Origin: Ahaetulla prasina
Lineage: Eukaryota; Chordata; Lepidosauria; Squamata; Colubridae
Assembly (NCBI RefSeq): GCF_028640845.1
Contig: NC_080540.1
Coordinates: 265,331,958-265,395,957, forward strand
Length of the DNA: 64,000 bases
Direction of reading: 5' to 3'
Below the pieces are notes generated by a model. That model worked only from the letters and a program-made list of their open reading frames with translations, had not been told where the DNA came from and ran no database searches. Position numbers and translations under genes: made by a program. The number at the start of each line of letters is the position of its first letter. Position 1 is the first letter of the stretch. Positions 32,662 to 44,621 of the stretch are shown here, piece by piece.

Positions 32662-32970
32662 GTATGATGGCGAACCTATGGCACGTGTGCTGGAAGTGGC
32701 ATGCAGAGCCATCTTTCTGGGCATGCGAGCCATCACCTGTTGCTCTTCCGGGTTCCAGTGCACTGGCCAGCTGGTCTTCACACACATGGGAGGACCAGAA
32801 ACTGGAAGAGCAGCCAACCGGCCAGCTGATCTTTGTGCATGCATGCATGCCAGAAACTGGAATATCATCTTCCCAACTCATGCATGTGCACTGGGGCAGT
32901 TGCTTTTCTGGTTTATGGCACATACATGTCCCGTTTCGGCACTCGGTACCAAAAAGGTTCGCCAACACTT
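32662..32970. mobile_element. hAT-like MITE, GC-richer body
   Basis: Ends TGATGGCGAACCT and AGGTTCGCCAACACT are inverted repeats of a type common in vertebrate hAT MITEs. The body is GC-rich with GCATGCATGCATGCC. Flanking 8-mers (TGGGAGAA, TTCTAGGG) do not match, so the copy is old or one edge is altered. Long open frames on both strands are by-products of composition. Confidence 0.7.
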
Positions 32971-33024
32971 TTCTAGGGAAATCACCACAAGCAGGTATGC
33001 GACCTTTCACTATTTGTTTGCTTC

Positions 33025-33080
33025 TTTAAGCATTTATATTGTCCTTTCACAGCATTCAGGGTGGTATACAAAAGATATGA
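33025..33080 (-). repeat. LINE/SINE 3' tail fragment
   Basis: Short 'ATTTATATTGTCC' to 'CAGGGTGGTATACAAAA' piece resembling the stem region of the L2-like tails. Confidence 0.4.
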
Positions 33081-33132
33081 AATTAAATATATTTTCTAAA
33101 ATACATTTTGAACGCTTTGCACAGTCGTACTA

Positions 33133-33514
33133 CAGGTACTCTTCAATTTATTATTGAGCCCAAAACTTACATTGCTAAGTGAGACAGTTGTTAAGTGATT
33201 TTCCCCCAATTTAATGGACTTTCTTGCCACTGTTGTTAAGTGAATCATTGCAATTAGTAACATGGTTGTTAAGTGAATCTGGCTTCCCCACTGACTTTGC
33301 TTGCCGGAAGGTCACAAAAGAAGATTACATGACCGCAAGACACTGCAACCGTCATAAATATAAGTTAGTTGACAAGAATCTAATTTTGCTTATGTGACTT
33401 TGAGGGATGGTACAACGGGTGTAAGTGTGAAAAAAAGCCATAGGTCACTTTTCTCAGCTCTGTTACAACTTGGAACAGTCACTAAATAAACTGTTGTAAG
33501 TTGAATACTACCTG
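33133..33514. mobile_element. MITE with CAGGTA..TACCTG ends (382 bp)
   Basis: Ends CAGGTACTCTTCAATTTA and TAAGTTGAATACTACCTG pair as inverted repeats. The body has GTTAAGTGA repeats and 'GTCACAAAAGAAGATTACAT'. Equal in length to the copy at 39788, and co-linear with it. No matching 8-bp flanks, so an older family. Confidence 0.82.
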
Positions 33515-36442
33515 TAGCTATGGAAAGTTATTTTTCCATAGTTATTCCAATCTCTTAGGTGTTATTGACATATATAGACATGGACAGTTTATAGTTGTAG
33601 AGAAAAACTGTAAAAAAAATCTGCAAACTAAACCTTCTCTACTTAGTGGATAGCAAGGAATTCTGCTATTATAGACCAATTCATCTGATGAACATTGAAG
33701 AGGTAGCTGTACATTTTTTCACTATTCATATACTTCCTTCCACTTCAAAATATTTTCTATACTTTGTCTATCTTTCCTGCTCCTGTTTTAGCCATATTTT
33801 CACATCTTCTCTTTTTGAAGTTTTTTAAAACACCTTTTAAAAAAGGATTTTTAGTCACAATTTCTCAGTTGTTTATATTGCAATGTTAGGCTTGGGTGAC
33901 AAGCCAGTCAATCAATTTCTATTCCAACCAATGGATCAACACTCAATTGATCTGGGGGGGAAAAAACCCAGAACTTGCACTTGAGGGGAAAGACTGAAAA
34001 GGAGAAAAAAAATATCTCAGATGTATTTATAACAGGCTATCCATACCCTATAAACACATTGCTGCTATTTTTCATTATAGTGTAATATTTCTGTAATCAT
34101 ATAATCTCATTGCATTTGTCCATTTGGGAAAAAAGTTTTTGCAATTTGAACCTTCTGAAAAAATGTAATACCCTGGAGAATGTATGCAGCAACTGTTAGA
34201 AAAACATGAGCTTAGCCAAGTGAAACAAGAAAGCATGAGAAAGAAAATCAAGATTGCCCAGCCTCTCTTTGTTTAAGAGGGAGGGAAGAAAAAAGAGCGG
34301 CAGCCTTCTATTTGCTGATCTGTGACCCTTATAAAGATTTGATGGACTGACAAGCTTTCAAGACTACGTTTACTCTATATAAGTAGAATTTTAGTATTTC
34401 TTGTGGAATCCATTTTCTAATCTGTCCTACCTCAAATACCCACTAGATCTTGAACAGACCTTCTTCAGTTATATGGTCAGGATGAACAATATCAGTATAA
34501 TCAAGTGATCCCTGATAGGCAGATCACTAAGTTCAAACGTTTACCTGGTAGCAGGGGCATCTATGTGTATCTTTGTGAAGGCCAGGGTGATGGGTGTGAA
34601 TGTATCCTTGAAGCTCCCTATCTCTTTTCCATGCATTAACAACATATGGACACACAAAACAAGGGAGGGCTTTAGTGACATGGTCACACTATCAATGTTG
34701 TCTTTTTGTCCTCCATACTTGGATGCCTAGACTGGTGCTATAATTGACTGGCAATTCTGTTTGAAAATTTTCAATTTATGTTTACCTTTTCCAGCACATA
34801 TTATTCTGCTACCGTATATATTTTGAATTATTTTATCAGAATTCCAAGACAGAAATAATGAAACTACCAGAAAGCTGCATGATCTTGCAAAAATACTTTG
34901 AATGTTTTAAAGCAATTATGATATTGAGAAATTAGTTTAAATAAGCCATCATTTCCATATTAACCACCATATATTAAAAAAAAGCCAGCAGGAAAAATAT
35001 GCAGAAATATAAATCAATCAAGTATCTTCTGAAATATCTCTCATCCTGATTCCTTATGGCATGCGGTGAAATCCATTAGGATGCTCAAGATTATACGATT
35101 AAATCAGACTATTTCTTGAGAAACAAACAACCTTCACATCTTAAGGCTTATCTTTACGTTCCTAATTTCTTATTTTGCTGTCACTGCACTGTTTGAATAA
35201 TTTTCTTTGATGACTCATTTCATTATTATCATTTCATATAGTATATCTTGCATAAGTAAAATGAAGTCAATGGAAACAGAAAACTTGCTCTGTCCCTAGT
35301 ATTGTGCTGTCCCTAGCACAAATTCTTAACTTGTGTTAGCAGCTGTTTTGCAAATATTTGATTCTGCTATTTTAGCAAATATAGAAGACCAAATCACCAA
35401 AATATCACCAAAATATAAGCAATATTTCCAAATAGCACTGAATGTTTAACTGCAGTCATGGGTCTGACTTATGAATAAGTAACCCATTTTCAGTGTAGGT
35501 GTGCATAGAATAAGAATAATTTATGGCTTGCATGTGTGAAATACCACAATAGATCAAAGATTTCAGAGGGTCCAACAGTTCATAGCAACTTACTGATTCC
35601 CAAGAAGTCCATTCCTTCAGTCAAGTATTATACTTGCATATATGCATCAGGCTCAAGAAAGAAACAATTATCATAAGCAATTCTAATCTCTCAAGCCTAC
35701 CTTACAGTCTACAGCCACCCTGTGATTTAAAGGCCCTTTCATCTGTAGGGCAGGTTGAATGCACTTTTATTTTTCAGACTAGCCTTTTAAATTCAATAGC
35801 AATTGGAGAAGGCTAATCTTCCACTATAGCTATTTTGTAGCTGGGCTTTCAAATAGTAGATAGGTAATCTAGAATGATTCATACCCTGCTATAGTTGAAC
35901 ATCACTTTTGTGATGAATGTGCTTGATGCTTTGCCCTGATAATAAAGTTTTAAGACTGGTTTACAAATCTTTTATTTGAACTTAAGAAGCACACTACTGT
36001 TAGATTGCCAAATAGATCACAGTCAAATGAAATTTCCTGTCACAAGCAGCCACACTTTTCCAATACACTATGTACTAATGTAAGCATTTTAAAAGTAAAA
36101 AGAAGAGAATATGAAACTTTTCTAAATTGTTATGGAAATTTTTTTAAAAAACCTCTTTAGTCTTTTTTTTTTCCTTGTACGACTAGATTTTATAAAGTCT
36201 TCAACAGAAGATAAAAAACAGAGGAACAAAAAAAAATTAAGATGAGAAAACTTCATGACATTGAGAATATTGATCTACAGGCTGATAATTTTATGCTTAG
36301 GAAGAAGACAAAAATAATAAAGATAATAAAGATTTAGTTCTTAATTATAAAATAAGCCTTGCAGTACTAAAAGTGCAAGAGGGAATAATATTTTAAAATA
36401 AACAACATTGTTATTTATATGTATTATGTCTATCATGTAAGG
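33515..36442. other. AT-rich noncoding DNA
   Basis: Nearly 3 kb without a recognised element, exon or RNA gene. Confidence 0.5.
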
Positions 36443-36554
36443 CAGTGTTTTTCAATCTCAGCAATATTAAGATGTGTGGACTTCAACTCACAGAATTTCC
36501 CAGCCAACATGTTGAAGTCCATACATCTTAAAGTTGCTCAGGTTGAAAACACTA
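36443..36554. mobile_element. Palindromic hAT-type MITE
   Basis: Arms 'CAGTGTTTTTCAATCTCAGC' and 'GCTCAGGTTGAAAACACTA' with 'AAGATGTGTGGACTTCAACT' and its inverse inside. The copy would fold into a long hairpin. Confidence 0.8.
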
Positions 36555-36801
36555 TTCTAGGACATTCAAGAAGAAAAAGGATAACTTAAATTGTTATTGG
36601 GCTACAGTAGATTCCCCTATGAGAAAAGTCTGCAGCATCTAAATTGTTTTAACATGTTACCAAGGAGATTATCAGAATAATAGAGGTATATAAAATCATA
36701 ACCACTATAGAAAATATAAATTGAGAGAAGTTAAAAGATGGGATCATTCATTAAAATTAGATATATAGAAGGTCAGGTACATAGAATGATGCACTTCTGT
36801 A
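36555..36801. other. AT-rich noncoding DNA
   Basis: No supported element. Confidence 0.5.
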
Positions 36802-37215
36802 TTGTTGTTGTTGTTAGTTGAGAAGTCATGTCTGACCCATCGTGACCCCATGGATAATGTTCCTCCAGGCCTTCCTGTCCTCTACCATCCTTTGAGTCCA
36901 TTTAAGCTCACACTTGCTGCTTCAGTGACTCCATCCAGCCATCTCATTTTGTGTTGTCCCTTTTTTCTTTTGCCCTCAATTGTTCCCAGCATTAGGCTCT
37001 TCTGTAGTTAATCCTTCCTTCTCATTAGGTGGCCAAAATATTTGAGTTTCCTCTTCAAGATCTGGCCTTCTAAAGAGCAGTCAGGGTTGATCTTCTCTAG
37101 GACTGACCAGTTTGATCGTCTTGCAGTCCAAGGGACTCACATGAGTTTCTCCAGCACCATAGTTTAAAGGCCTCAATTCTTTGGCAGTCAGCCTTTCTTA
37201 TGGTCCAGCACTTCT
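36802..37215 (-). mobile_element. RTE/BovB LINE ORF2 C-terminus and 3' end
   Basis: On the minus strand it encodes the end of BovB-type ORF2 in broken frames: Ser-Val-Leu-Glu-Lys-Ile-Asn-Pro-Asp-Cys, a Tyr-Phe-Gly-His-Leu-Met-Arg-Arg segment, Met-Arg-Trp-Leu-Asp-Gly-Val-Thr-Glu-Ala, and a final 'GGGTCACGATGGGTCAGACA' region before a (CAA)n tail. BovB is widespread in squamates. Confidence 0.85.
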
Positions 37216-37336
37216 GTATACAACTGTGTAATTCACTTACCTCTGGGGGGGATAACAGCCACTAGTTTTAACATATCTAAAAAAGGACTCAACAATGAGG
37301 CAGATTATCAACAGCTAAGACATGTGTTTCTTTATC

Positions 37337-37409
37337 TAAGATGTGTGGACAAAATGCTGGCTGAGGAATTTTGGGAATTGAAGTCCATACATCTTAAAAA
37401 CACCAAGGA
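37337..37409. mobile_element. Palindromic hAT-type MITE, internally deleted
   Basis: 'TAAGATGTGTGGAC' at the left, 'TTGAAGTCCATACATCTTAA' at the right, with most of the left arm missing. Confidence 0.6.
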
Positions 37410-37778
37410 TGACACTGAGCAACAGTCTGATGGTTGTTTTCCACCTCCAGAATCAAAGGTATCTGATTGACCACAATGTGAGACAGGATTCTGACCTGGA
37501 TGGTCACTGGCATGACAACAAACAACAATGGTTTTCTTTTGTTCATAGATAAAAACAATAAAAAAGCAATAATCAAAACCATTGTTAAAATTAACTGAAA
37601 TTGTGTTAATGCCAGCTGAAGCCATTCTTAGATATAAAAAAGAAAAGCAAACTATATGTCTTTTTTAAAAAACTTATATTGCATTCAGGTTATTGGATAA
37701 TTTTGCTCTTCACATTTTATTCTTTGTCCTTTTGTACATATTGCTGCCCTATCTATTATGCCATGAATCTGTTGTTAT
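37410..37778. other. Noncoding DNA
   Basis: No supported element. Confidence 0.45.
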
Positions 37779-38392
37779 TGTTCTGACCCAGTCTTAGCAG
37801 AAGCAAGAAACAGACTACTTGTCACGAAAACCTCCTCTTTATTTACCTCTTGTGAATTAATTGCATTCACCCATCAAAAAGTCTAGGCAATAGTCCTTCA
37901 AGGAGTTAATTGAAGTAACAGATCTTATCAGTTCCTTGTGATAATTGTAAGGGTGTGATCTCCCAGCCAAAAGGCTGCAAATTAAGTTCTGGCAAGAAAC
38001 ACAATGAGCAAAATCTTCAGAAATATGAACTGTCGTCTCCTACAACAACCACTCCCCTTTTTTTCTATTTATTCCCCAGCCAGGGAGGGGCCATTCAGCA
38101 TCCACGTGTGCTTTGCTTCCCAAGTTGACTCCTTGTCCTCCTAACTGCTCTGCACACACGTGCATCTGGAACAGGCCCCAGTTGTTCTTCCTCCTCACTT
38201 ATCTCAATCTCCAAAGGCAGCTGCCTCTCTGGTGGCTGGGAAATGTCAGACGGCCCTAGCTCTATCTCTGTGTACAACACAGAGCATCCATCAGAGCCTT
38301 CCCCAGACTCCAGAACTGGCCCAAGTTCCTCCCCAACCTCCTCATCATCCGAGTCTGCTGGCAGCTCTGCTGGAAGCTGGCAGGTCACAACA
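37779..38392 (-). mobile_element. Probable solo LTR (614 bp)
   Basis: Plus-strand ends are TGTTCTGACC and GGTCACAACA, i.e. TGTT..AACA. Flanks are GTTAT and GATAT, a 5-bp duplication with one mismatch. On the minus strand a TATA-like GAATAAATAG (about 38065) and a polyadenylation-like AATAAA (about 37840) occur in the order expected for U3-R-U5. The U3 part also holds an open frame of about 105 codons, very acidic (Asp-Ser-Asp-Asp-Glu-Glu), which may be the end of an element ORF running into the LTR. No internal element sequence remains beside it. Confidence 0.6.
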
Positions 38393-39758
38393 GATATGAT
38401 TATAGCTGTCAAGCTTACAGTTCATAACTATAATTAGTATAAGGTTCCATCACATTTCTCAGTTATGAGATAATCCTGATTTAGCGGAGGAAACATTGTC
38501 TTTTTGGACTCATTGGGAAAAAAATTCAAAATTAAACAATTAACTCAACAGTTCAATTCAATGGAAATCATCATGATATATATCTTATGAGTCTGCTTGG
38601 CTGACTTTAATTGCCTACTCAGACAATATTTTCCATCCTTGCTATGCTAATAGGAAATACAACTAACAAGGTTTTTCTAGACCTAAGATGCTCTTCCTTT
38701 TTCATCTGCATTTTGTAGAAAAATGCTCTGATATTATTGCCACCCTCATCCTCTTCCTCATGATCAACAGGGTATATACATGGAGATGTTAAAAAAAAAG
38801 TTAATAAGGCATGGCAACTGTGTAATCAAAGCCCCACATCTTTTTAAATGTATTGGGATGTCCCTAAAAGAGAGGTGATCTTCAATTACATTTTGTAACT
38901 GGCATTGAAGATGCCCCAGATTATTGTATGCATCACATATTTATGCATGAAATGAGAACGAACAAGATGATTTGGTGAAAAATTATGTTCATTCATTTAA
39001 TCATTCATTAAAGTTAGCTATGGGGAGAGTTAGTAAGCACAAATAAAGGCTGATAAAATAATGTAGCTATTTATCACATGTCTATATGTTAGTAAATGTA
39101 CCTGTTTTACTGTCATCTCCTTTAAATATATATATATATATTAATTTCAACATACTAACAGTGGAAGGCACTTAAGTTAGCTTTCTTATTTATTGTTTAC
39201 AGACAATTTTAAGTTGTGCTAAATTTGCAGAAGGTATATCAATTTATAGTAATTAAATAATGCATACATAACAACTTAAAAACAAGCAGCAATAATGAAA
39301 TATTCAAACTTTTTTTAAAAAAATGTTAAAATTTGGCTTCCTTTCTAAAAGACAAGCTATATTTTAAAAGAAAAAAATAATAAATTCATTCATTAGGTGC
39401 TAATCTTTATCTGAAACTGTATTATTTCTTAACAAGAAGTACATAATACTAGATGAAGGAAACCCAAGGCTGTGAGCATAAATTTAAAAAAAAAAAGAGA
39501 TTGGAAGAAAATTACTAAATGGTTCGTTAAGGAATTATATGCTGGTGGATTGTAGATGAAAATATTGATAGGAGTAGGATTAAATTGAAGCAGTCTGGGA
39601 AATTTATCCAAAATTATTCAAGCCTCCTATCCCTTACTGCGGAAAAATTATATATAGTTTTATATATATGCCTTCTTTACTATATTCATTTCTGTTACAT
39701 ACATGAGAAAGAACTGTTTAGATTTGTTTTTTTAAGTCACAGTAAAATTTAAAAAATG
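38393..39758. other. AT-rich noncoding DNA
   Basis: No supported element; a short (TA)n at 39127-39142. Confidence 0.5.
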
Positions 39759-39787
39759 GAGAGTCAGCTTGGTATGATAGTTAAGTA
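39759..39787 (+). mobile_element. SINE, left arm split by a MITE
   Basis: 'GAGAGTCAGCTTGGTATGAT' is the start of the SINE also seen at 51121. The rest of it continues at 40178 after the inserted MITE. Confidence 0.75.
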
Positions 39788-40169
39788 AAGGTAGTCCTCA
39801 ATTTATGACTACAATTGAGCCCAAAATTTCTGTGGTTAAGTGAGACATTTGTTAAGTGAATTTTGCCCCATTTTATGACCTTTCCTGACTGAAGTGAATC
39901 ACTGCAGTTGATAAGTTAGTAACCCAGCTGTTAAGTGAATCTGTATTCCCCATTGACTTTACTCATCAAAAGGTCACAAAAGGTGATCACATGATCCTGG
40001 GACATAGTAGTGGTCATAAATATGAACCATTTGCCAAGCATCTGAATTTTGATCACATGATCATGGAGATGCTGCAAAGGTTATAACTGTGAAAAATGAT
40101 CACTTTTTTCAGTGCTTTTGAAACTTTGAACAGTCACTAAATTAACTATGGTAAATCAAGGATTACCTG
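39788..40169. mobile_element. MITE with AGGTAG..TACCTG ends (382 bp), inserted in a SINE
   Basis: Ends AAGGTAGTCCTCAATTTA and TAAATCAAGGATTACCTG. Co-linear with 33133-33514 and of the same length. It contains 'GTTAAGTGAATTTTGCCCC' and 'GTGATCACATGATCC'. It interrupts a tRNA-type SINE. Confidence 0.88.
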
Positions 40170-40177
40170 TAGTCATT

Positions 40178-40340
40178 CTAGAAATTGGGAGCCTTTGAGT
40201 TCTAGTCCTAAATTAGGCACAAAGCCAGCTGGAATAAGTTGAGCCTCAGCTTTAGGAAGGAAGCCATAGCCAATCATTTCTGAAAAACCTTGCCAAGAAA
40301 AGTGCAGGCACCTTGTCCAAGCAGTTTCTGAGAATCGGAC
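40178..40340 (+). mobile_element. SINE, right arm
   Basis: 'TTTGAGTTCTAGTCCTAAAT', 'GCACAAAGCCAGCTGG', 'TTTCTGAAAAACCTTGCCAA' and 'TGCAGGCACCTTGTCCAAGC' follow the SINE seen at 51121 in order. Confidence 0.78.
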
Positions 40341-40997
40341 ATGATTGAATGGAAGGGGGTGGGGAGAATAGAAGACTGAAGACTCTGGCATCTGGAGTAT
40401 ATAGATTTGGATCCCAATTTAATCTCGTAATCCTAATAATCTCACTGAAACCAAAGCAACATGTTAATAATGATTAACTTCTCACTAATTCCATTGGGTT
40501 TACTTTTAGATAAGTATTCAACTACAGCAAAATTTAGGTAACTTGCCAAAAAAATTAATGGATCTTGGAATAGATAGAATCTAATGTTCTTATTCCTTCT
40601 CCAAAGTGTGTGTAAACTGCATTAATTGTATTTAATCTATAGTTTTTAGTTTTTCAAAACACAGATACAGTTAGCACTGTTCAATACCTTAAAAGTTTTG
40701 AAAACTAATTAAATAAACTACATGTTATACTTTAAAAATTGATAGACATATCTGAATTCATGCTAAGCTACAGTGCTAATTTTAGCAATAAGGTGTTTTC
40801 ATGCATATCAAATGTTTGTGTCATAACAGACTATAAAAATGATACAGATGTTAGGGAATGCGAACTGACATGTGTTGTGGCCCTGTGGAATTATAATTAT
40901 AGCCATCCTGGAATGTCTGCAGTTGATTCTGTTTTGCCAGTGATTTTGTATCACTTAAAATGTATTATATATTTATATGGAATTTAGAAGAACGTAG
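40341..40997. other. AT-rich noncoding DNA
   Basis: No supported element. Confidence 0.5.
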
Positions 40998-41090
40998 TTT
41001 TTTGTTTTTTGTTTTGTTTACATTTATATCCCGCCCTTCTCCGAAGACTCAGGGCGGCTTACAGTGTATAAGGCAATAAGGCAATGTAGA
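40998..41090 (-). mobile_element. SINE 3' end, inverted
   Basis: Minus strand reads 'TTGCCTTATACACTGTAAGC', 'CGCCCTGAGTCTTCGGAGAA', 'GGGCGGGATATAAATGTAAA' and A-rich tail, the same 3' end as the SINE at 54656-54914. Confidence 0.85.
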
Positions 41091-41204
41091 TGTATAGTCA
41101 TTGAAACAAATAGATCCTTTGTTGCTTTTCCTAAAAATATATTAGTTATTTATAAAGTTAATTATTTTTAACTCCTTGAAAGTTAGGATTTAATAGTAGA
41201 GGCA

Positions 41205-41440
41205 AAATCTTCCCGTTCAGAGATCAGATACAGGCATAGGATGGAAACTATACCAGTTGTACTGATGATCTTTTATCTCATGATTGGATGGGAAAGTAAC
41301 CCATTCTGATCTTTTATGATCTCTCATTAACATTCAGTGCTATCAATCATGATGTCCTTCTGAATCTCCTGTGAGGGTTGGAATTAGGATTTCAACTTCA
41401 CCACGAGTAACTGAGATCCCTTCCTTTAACTTAGTACTAT
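41205..41440 (+). mobile_element. L2-like LINE fragment (RT N-terminal region)
   Basis: A decayed reading of the Leu-x-Leu-Leu-Asp-Leu-Ser-Ala-Ala-Phe-Asp-Thr-Ile-Asp-His block is visible near 41310-41360 ('GCTATCAATCATGATGTCCT'). Too short and damaged for a firmer call. Confidence 0.45.
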
Positions 41441-42260
41441 ATATTGACCTAACAAGACAGTACCTCAAACAACTGTAGCTACAATACAAATACATTTTCT
41501 TCTAGCCACTCATACATCCATACATCCAAATATATTCTATAATTTTGTTTATACAAATAGGCAAGATCCAATGTGAAAAAAATAATAGAATAGAATAGAA
41601 CAGAATAGAATAGAATAGAATAGAATAGAATTTAAATTGGCCAAGTGTGATTGGACACACAAGGAATTTGTCTTGGTACATTTGTTCTCAGTGTACATAA
41701 AAGAAAAGATATGTTCATCAAGAATTCTAAGATACAGCACTTAATGATACTCATAGGGTACAAATAAGCAATCAGGAAATAATCATTATCAATATAAATC
41801 GTAAGGATACAAGCAACAAAGTTACAGTCATACAGTCATAAGTGGAAGGAGATGGGTGATGGGAACAATGAGAAGACTAATAGTAGTGCAGACTTAGTAC
41901 ATACAGTAGTTTGACAGTGTTGAGGGAATTATTTTTTTAGCAGAGTGATGGTGGTGTTCAGGAAAAAACTGTTCTTGTGTCTAGTTGTTCTGGTGTGCAG
42001 TGCTCTATAGGGTCGCTTTGAGGGTAGGAGTTGAAACAGTTTAAGTCCAGGATGTCAGGGATCTGTAAATATTTTCACAGCCCTCTTTTTGACTCGGGAA
42101 GTATACAGGTCCTCAGTGGAAGGCAAGTTGGTAGCAATTATTTTTTCTGCAGTTCTAACTATCCTCTGAAGTCTGTGTCTGTCTTGTTGGGTTGCAGAAC
42201 CAAACCAGACAGTTATAGAGGTGCAAATGACAGACTCAATAATTCCTATTTAGAACTGGA

Positions 42261-42905
42261 TCAGCAGCTCCTTGGGCAGTTTGAGTTTTCTGAGTTGGTG
42301 CAGAAAGAACATTCTTTGTTGTGCTTTTTGATGACGTTTTTGATGTTAGCTGTCCATTTTAGATCTTGCAATATGGTAGAACCTAGAAATTTGAAGGTTT
42401 CTATTGTTGATACTGTGTTGTCAAGTATTGTGAGAGATGGAAGTATGGAAGGATTTCTCCTAAAGTCTACCACCATTTCTATGGTTTTGAATGTGTTCAG
42501 TTCCAGATTGTTCCGGTCGCACCACAGGATTAGTCGTTCAACCTCATGTCTATATGCGGATTCGTCATTGTCTCTAATGAGACCAATCACTGTTGTGTCA
42601 TCTGCGAACTTCAGTAGTTTAACAGATTGATCATTGGAGATGCAGTCATTGGTATACAGAAAGAATAGAAGTGGGGAGAGCACACAGCCTTGGGGGTCCC
42701 CTGTGCTAATTGTACAGGTATCTGATGTGATCTTGCTTAGCTTCACCTGCTGCTTCCTGTTTGTTAGGAAACTTATGAACCTTTCAAAAGTTTTTATGAC
42801 TACAGATGCTAGAGCAACTGGTCTGTAGTCATTAGTTCCTTGATGGTGGGCTTCTTCAGCACTGGGATGATAGTACAGCATTTGAAGCAAGAATGAACAT
42901 AGCAC
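42261..42905 (-). pseudogene. LINE ORF2 reverse transcriptase, internal deletion
   Basis: Open for 214 codons. Early residues carry Asn-Asp-Tyr-Arg-Pro-Val-Ala-Leu and Lys-Thr-Phe-Glu-Arg-Phe, then jump directly to Ser-Phe-Leu-Thr-Asn-Arg-Lys-Gln-Gln. In the copy at 57336 about 270 bp lie between these points, including motif A. The later motif Gln-Gly-Cys-Val-Leu-Ser-Pro-Leu and the catalytic Phe-Ala-Asp-Asp-Thr (near 42600) are kept. After Asn-Val-Ile-Lys-Lys the frame shifts. The deletion keeps the frame open but removes an essential Asp, so no active enzyme is expected. Confidence 0.88.
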
Positions 42906-43475
42906 ATCTCTAGTGATTTATTGAAGATATGGGTGAAGATGGGGCCAATTGGTCAGCACAGACTTTTAAGCAAGAAGGAGTTATTATGGAGCTTTTCCTG
43001 GCTTTTGTCTGTGAAATAAGTCTTGCACTTCCTTTTCTGTGATCACTAGGGATTATGAATCCAATGGGATGGGGTCAGTTGTAGGAGGATTGGCTGTTGT
43101 TGGTGTGTCTGAGATGGGGGCTATGGAGATAGATGGCTGTAGTTTCCTTTCAAATATGCAGTAAAACATGTTCAGGTCATCTGCCAGTTGCTGATTTCCT
43201 TCAGCCTGGGAAGGAGGTTTGCCGTAGCCTGTGATATTTTTAAGAGTTTTCCACATGTTTGCTGGTTCATTTGTTGAGAACTGATTCTTTAGCTTTTCAG
43301 AATAGCTTGATCTCTGATCTCCCTTGTTAATACATTTCTGGCCTGACTGTACAGCATTTTATCACCTTTTCTGTAGGCTTCCTCTTTGGAACAACGTAGC
43401 TGCTTAAGTTTAGCTGTGAACCAAGTTTTGTTGTTACTGTATATTCACAAGTTCCTGGTGGGTACACATAGGTCT

Positions 43476-44621
43476 TCACAGACGCTGACATATGATGTTA
43501 CAGTCTCTGAGTTCATCTAAGTCTGCAGAGGTACTTTCAAAAACATTCCAATCAGTGCAGTTAAGGCAGGCCTGTAGCTTTAACTTTGCCTCCTCCGTCG
43601 AGGTCTTCACTGATTTAATTGTTGGTTTTGTGGTTTTAAGTCTTTGCCTGTAAGCAGGTACAAGGTGAATCATGCAATGATCAGAGTGTCGCACAGCTGC
43701 TCATGGTAAGGACCGATAAGCATCCTTTAGTGCTTTGTAGCAATGGTCTAAAGTATTCTTGCCTCTAGTGGGACAATTGACATGCTGAAAGTATTTTGGT
43801 AGCTCTTTCCCTAAGTTTGCCTTGTTTAAATCTCCCAAAATAATGGCCAGCGAATCAGGATATTTGGCTTCAGCCTCCAAAATTTGGTCAGCTGGAGTTT
43901 GTAATGCCTTGTTTACACAGGCTTGTGGTGGAACATAAACAGCAATTAGAAAAAATGAGGAAAATCCACGAGGCAAATAGTATGGTTTGCAGTTGATAAT
44001 TAATGTCTCCAAGTTTTCATCACAGAATTTATATATTATAGTTATATCCTGAGACCAACTGTTGTTGATATATAAGCATAAGCCTGCTCCCTTCTTTTTA
44101 CCAGATGTTTCTGCAATTCTGTCTGATCATTGAATCTGAAACCCTGGGATATGCAGGCTGCTATCCTCAATTGATTCATTTAACCAGGTTTCAGAGAAGC
44201 ATAGGACTGCTGAATTGCAAAAATCACAATTGTATCTGTTTAAAAGGAGTATTTCATCCATCTTATTAGCAAGTAAATGTATGTTGGTTAGGAAAATTGA
44301 AGGCAGAGGAGTTTTATTTCTCCTATTCCTTAATCTGTTTAAAATCCCTGCCCATTTACCTCTCTTTTTTCTCTTCTTCCATTTGGTTTTTTTGGTAATC
44401 CATGGCTCCCAGGAAATTGCTTCTTCCTGTGTTAGAATCTCCTCCACGTTTGTAAAGATGGGGGGGGGTAAGATCACAGAAAGCTGCTCCTTAAAGAAAC
44501 GTTGCTTAATTTTTAGCAGATGGTCTTGTGAGTAAGAAATCCGTAGTGAGTCACAGAGAATAATTAAAAATAAAGAAACCATTAGAGAGCATTTCACTGA
44601 GACAGCCTTTTGCGGCGCCAT
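43476..44621 (-). pseudogene. LINE apurinic-type endonuclease region, frameshifted
   Basis: Three open blocks in order: 44621-44127 (N-terminal extension and Glu-Thr-Trp-Leu), 44012-43701 (Val-Tyr-Val-Pro-Pro-Gln and Gly-Asp-Leu-Asn, ending near Asp-His-Cys-Tyr) and 43694-43476 (Ser-Asp-His-Cys). These match AP-endonuclease-like motifs that nick target DNA in LINE integration. Frame changes between blocks make it a pseudogene. The first block begins with Met-Ala-Pro-Gln-Lys inside the 5' end; whether that Met was the original start is unclear. Confidence 0.85.

Noticed and set aside
32519..33157. Four overlapping open frames of 95-186 codons
   Set aside because: They cover the GC-rich hAT-like MITE; both strands open, no domain features.
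33133..33522. 8-bp target duplication for the CAGGTA..TACCTG MITE
   Set aside because: Flanks TCGTACTA and TAGCTATG do not match; no duplication claimed for 39788 or 11708 either.
36443..36562. 8-bp target duplication for this palindromic MITE
   Set aside because: Flanks ATGTAAGG and TTCTAGGA do not match convincingly; the hAT call rests on 47867.
42031..42630. 199-codon plus-strand frame, and the 207-codon minus-strand frame at 57560-58183
   Set aside because: Antisense shadows of the LINE RT frames.
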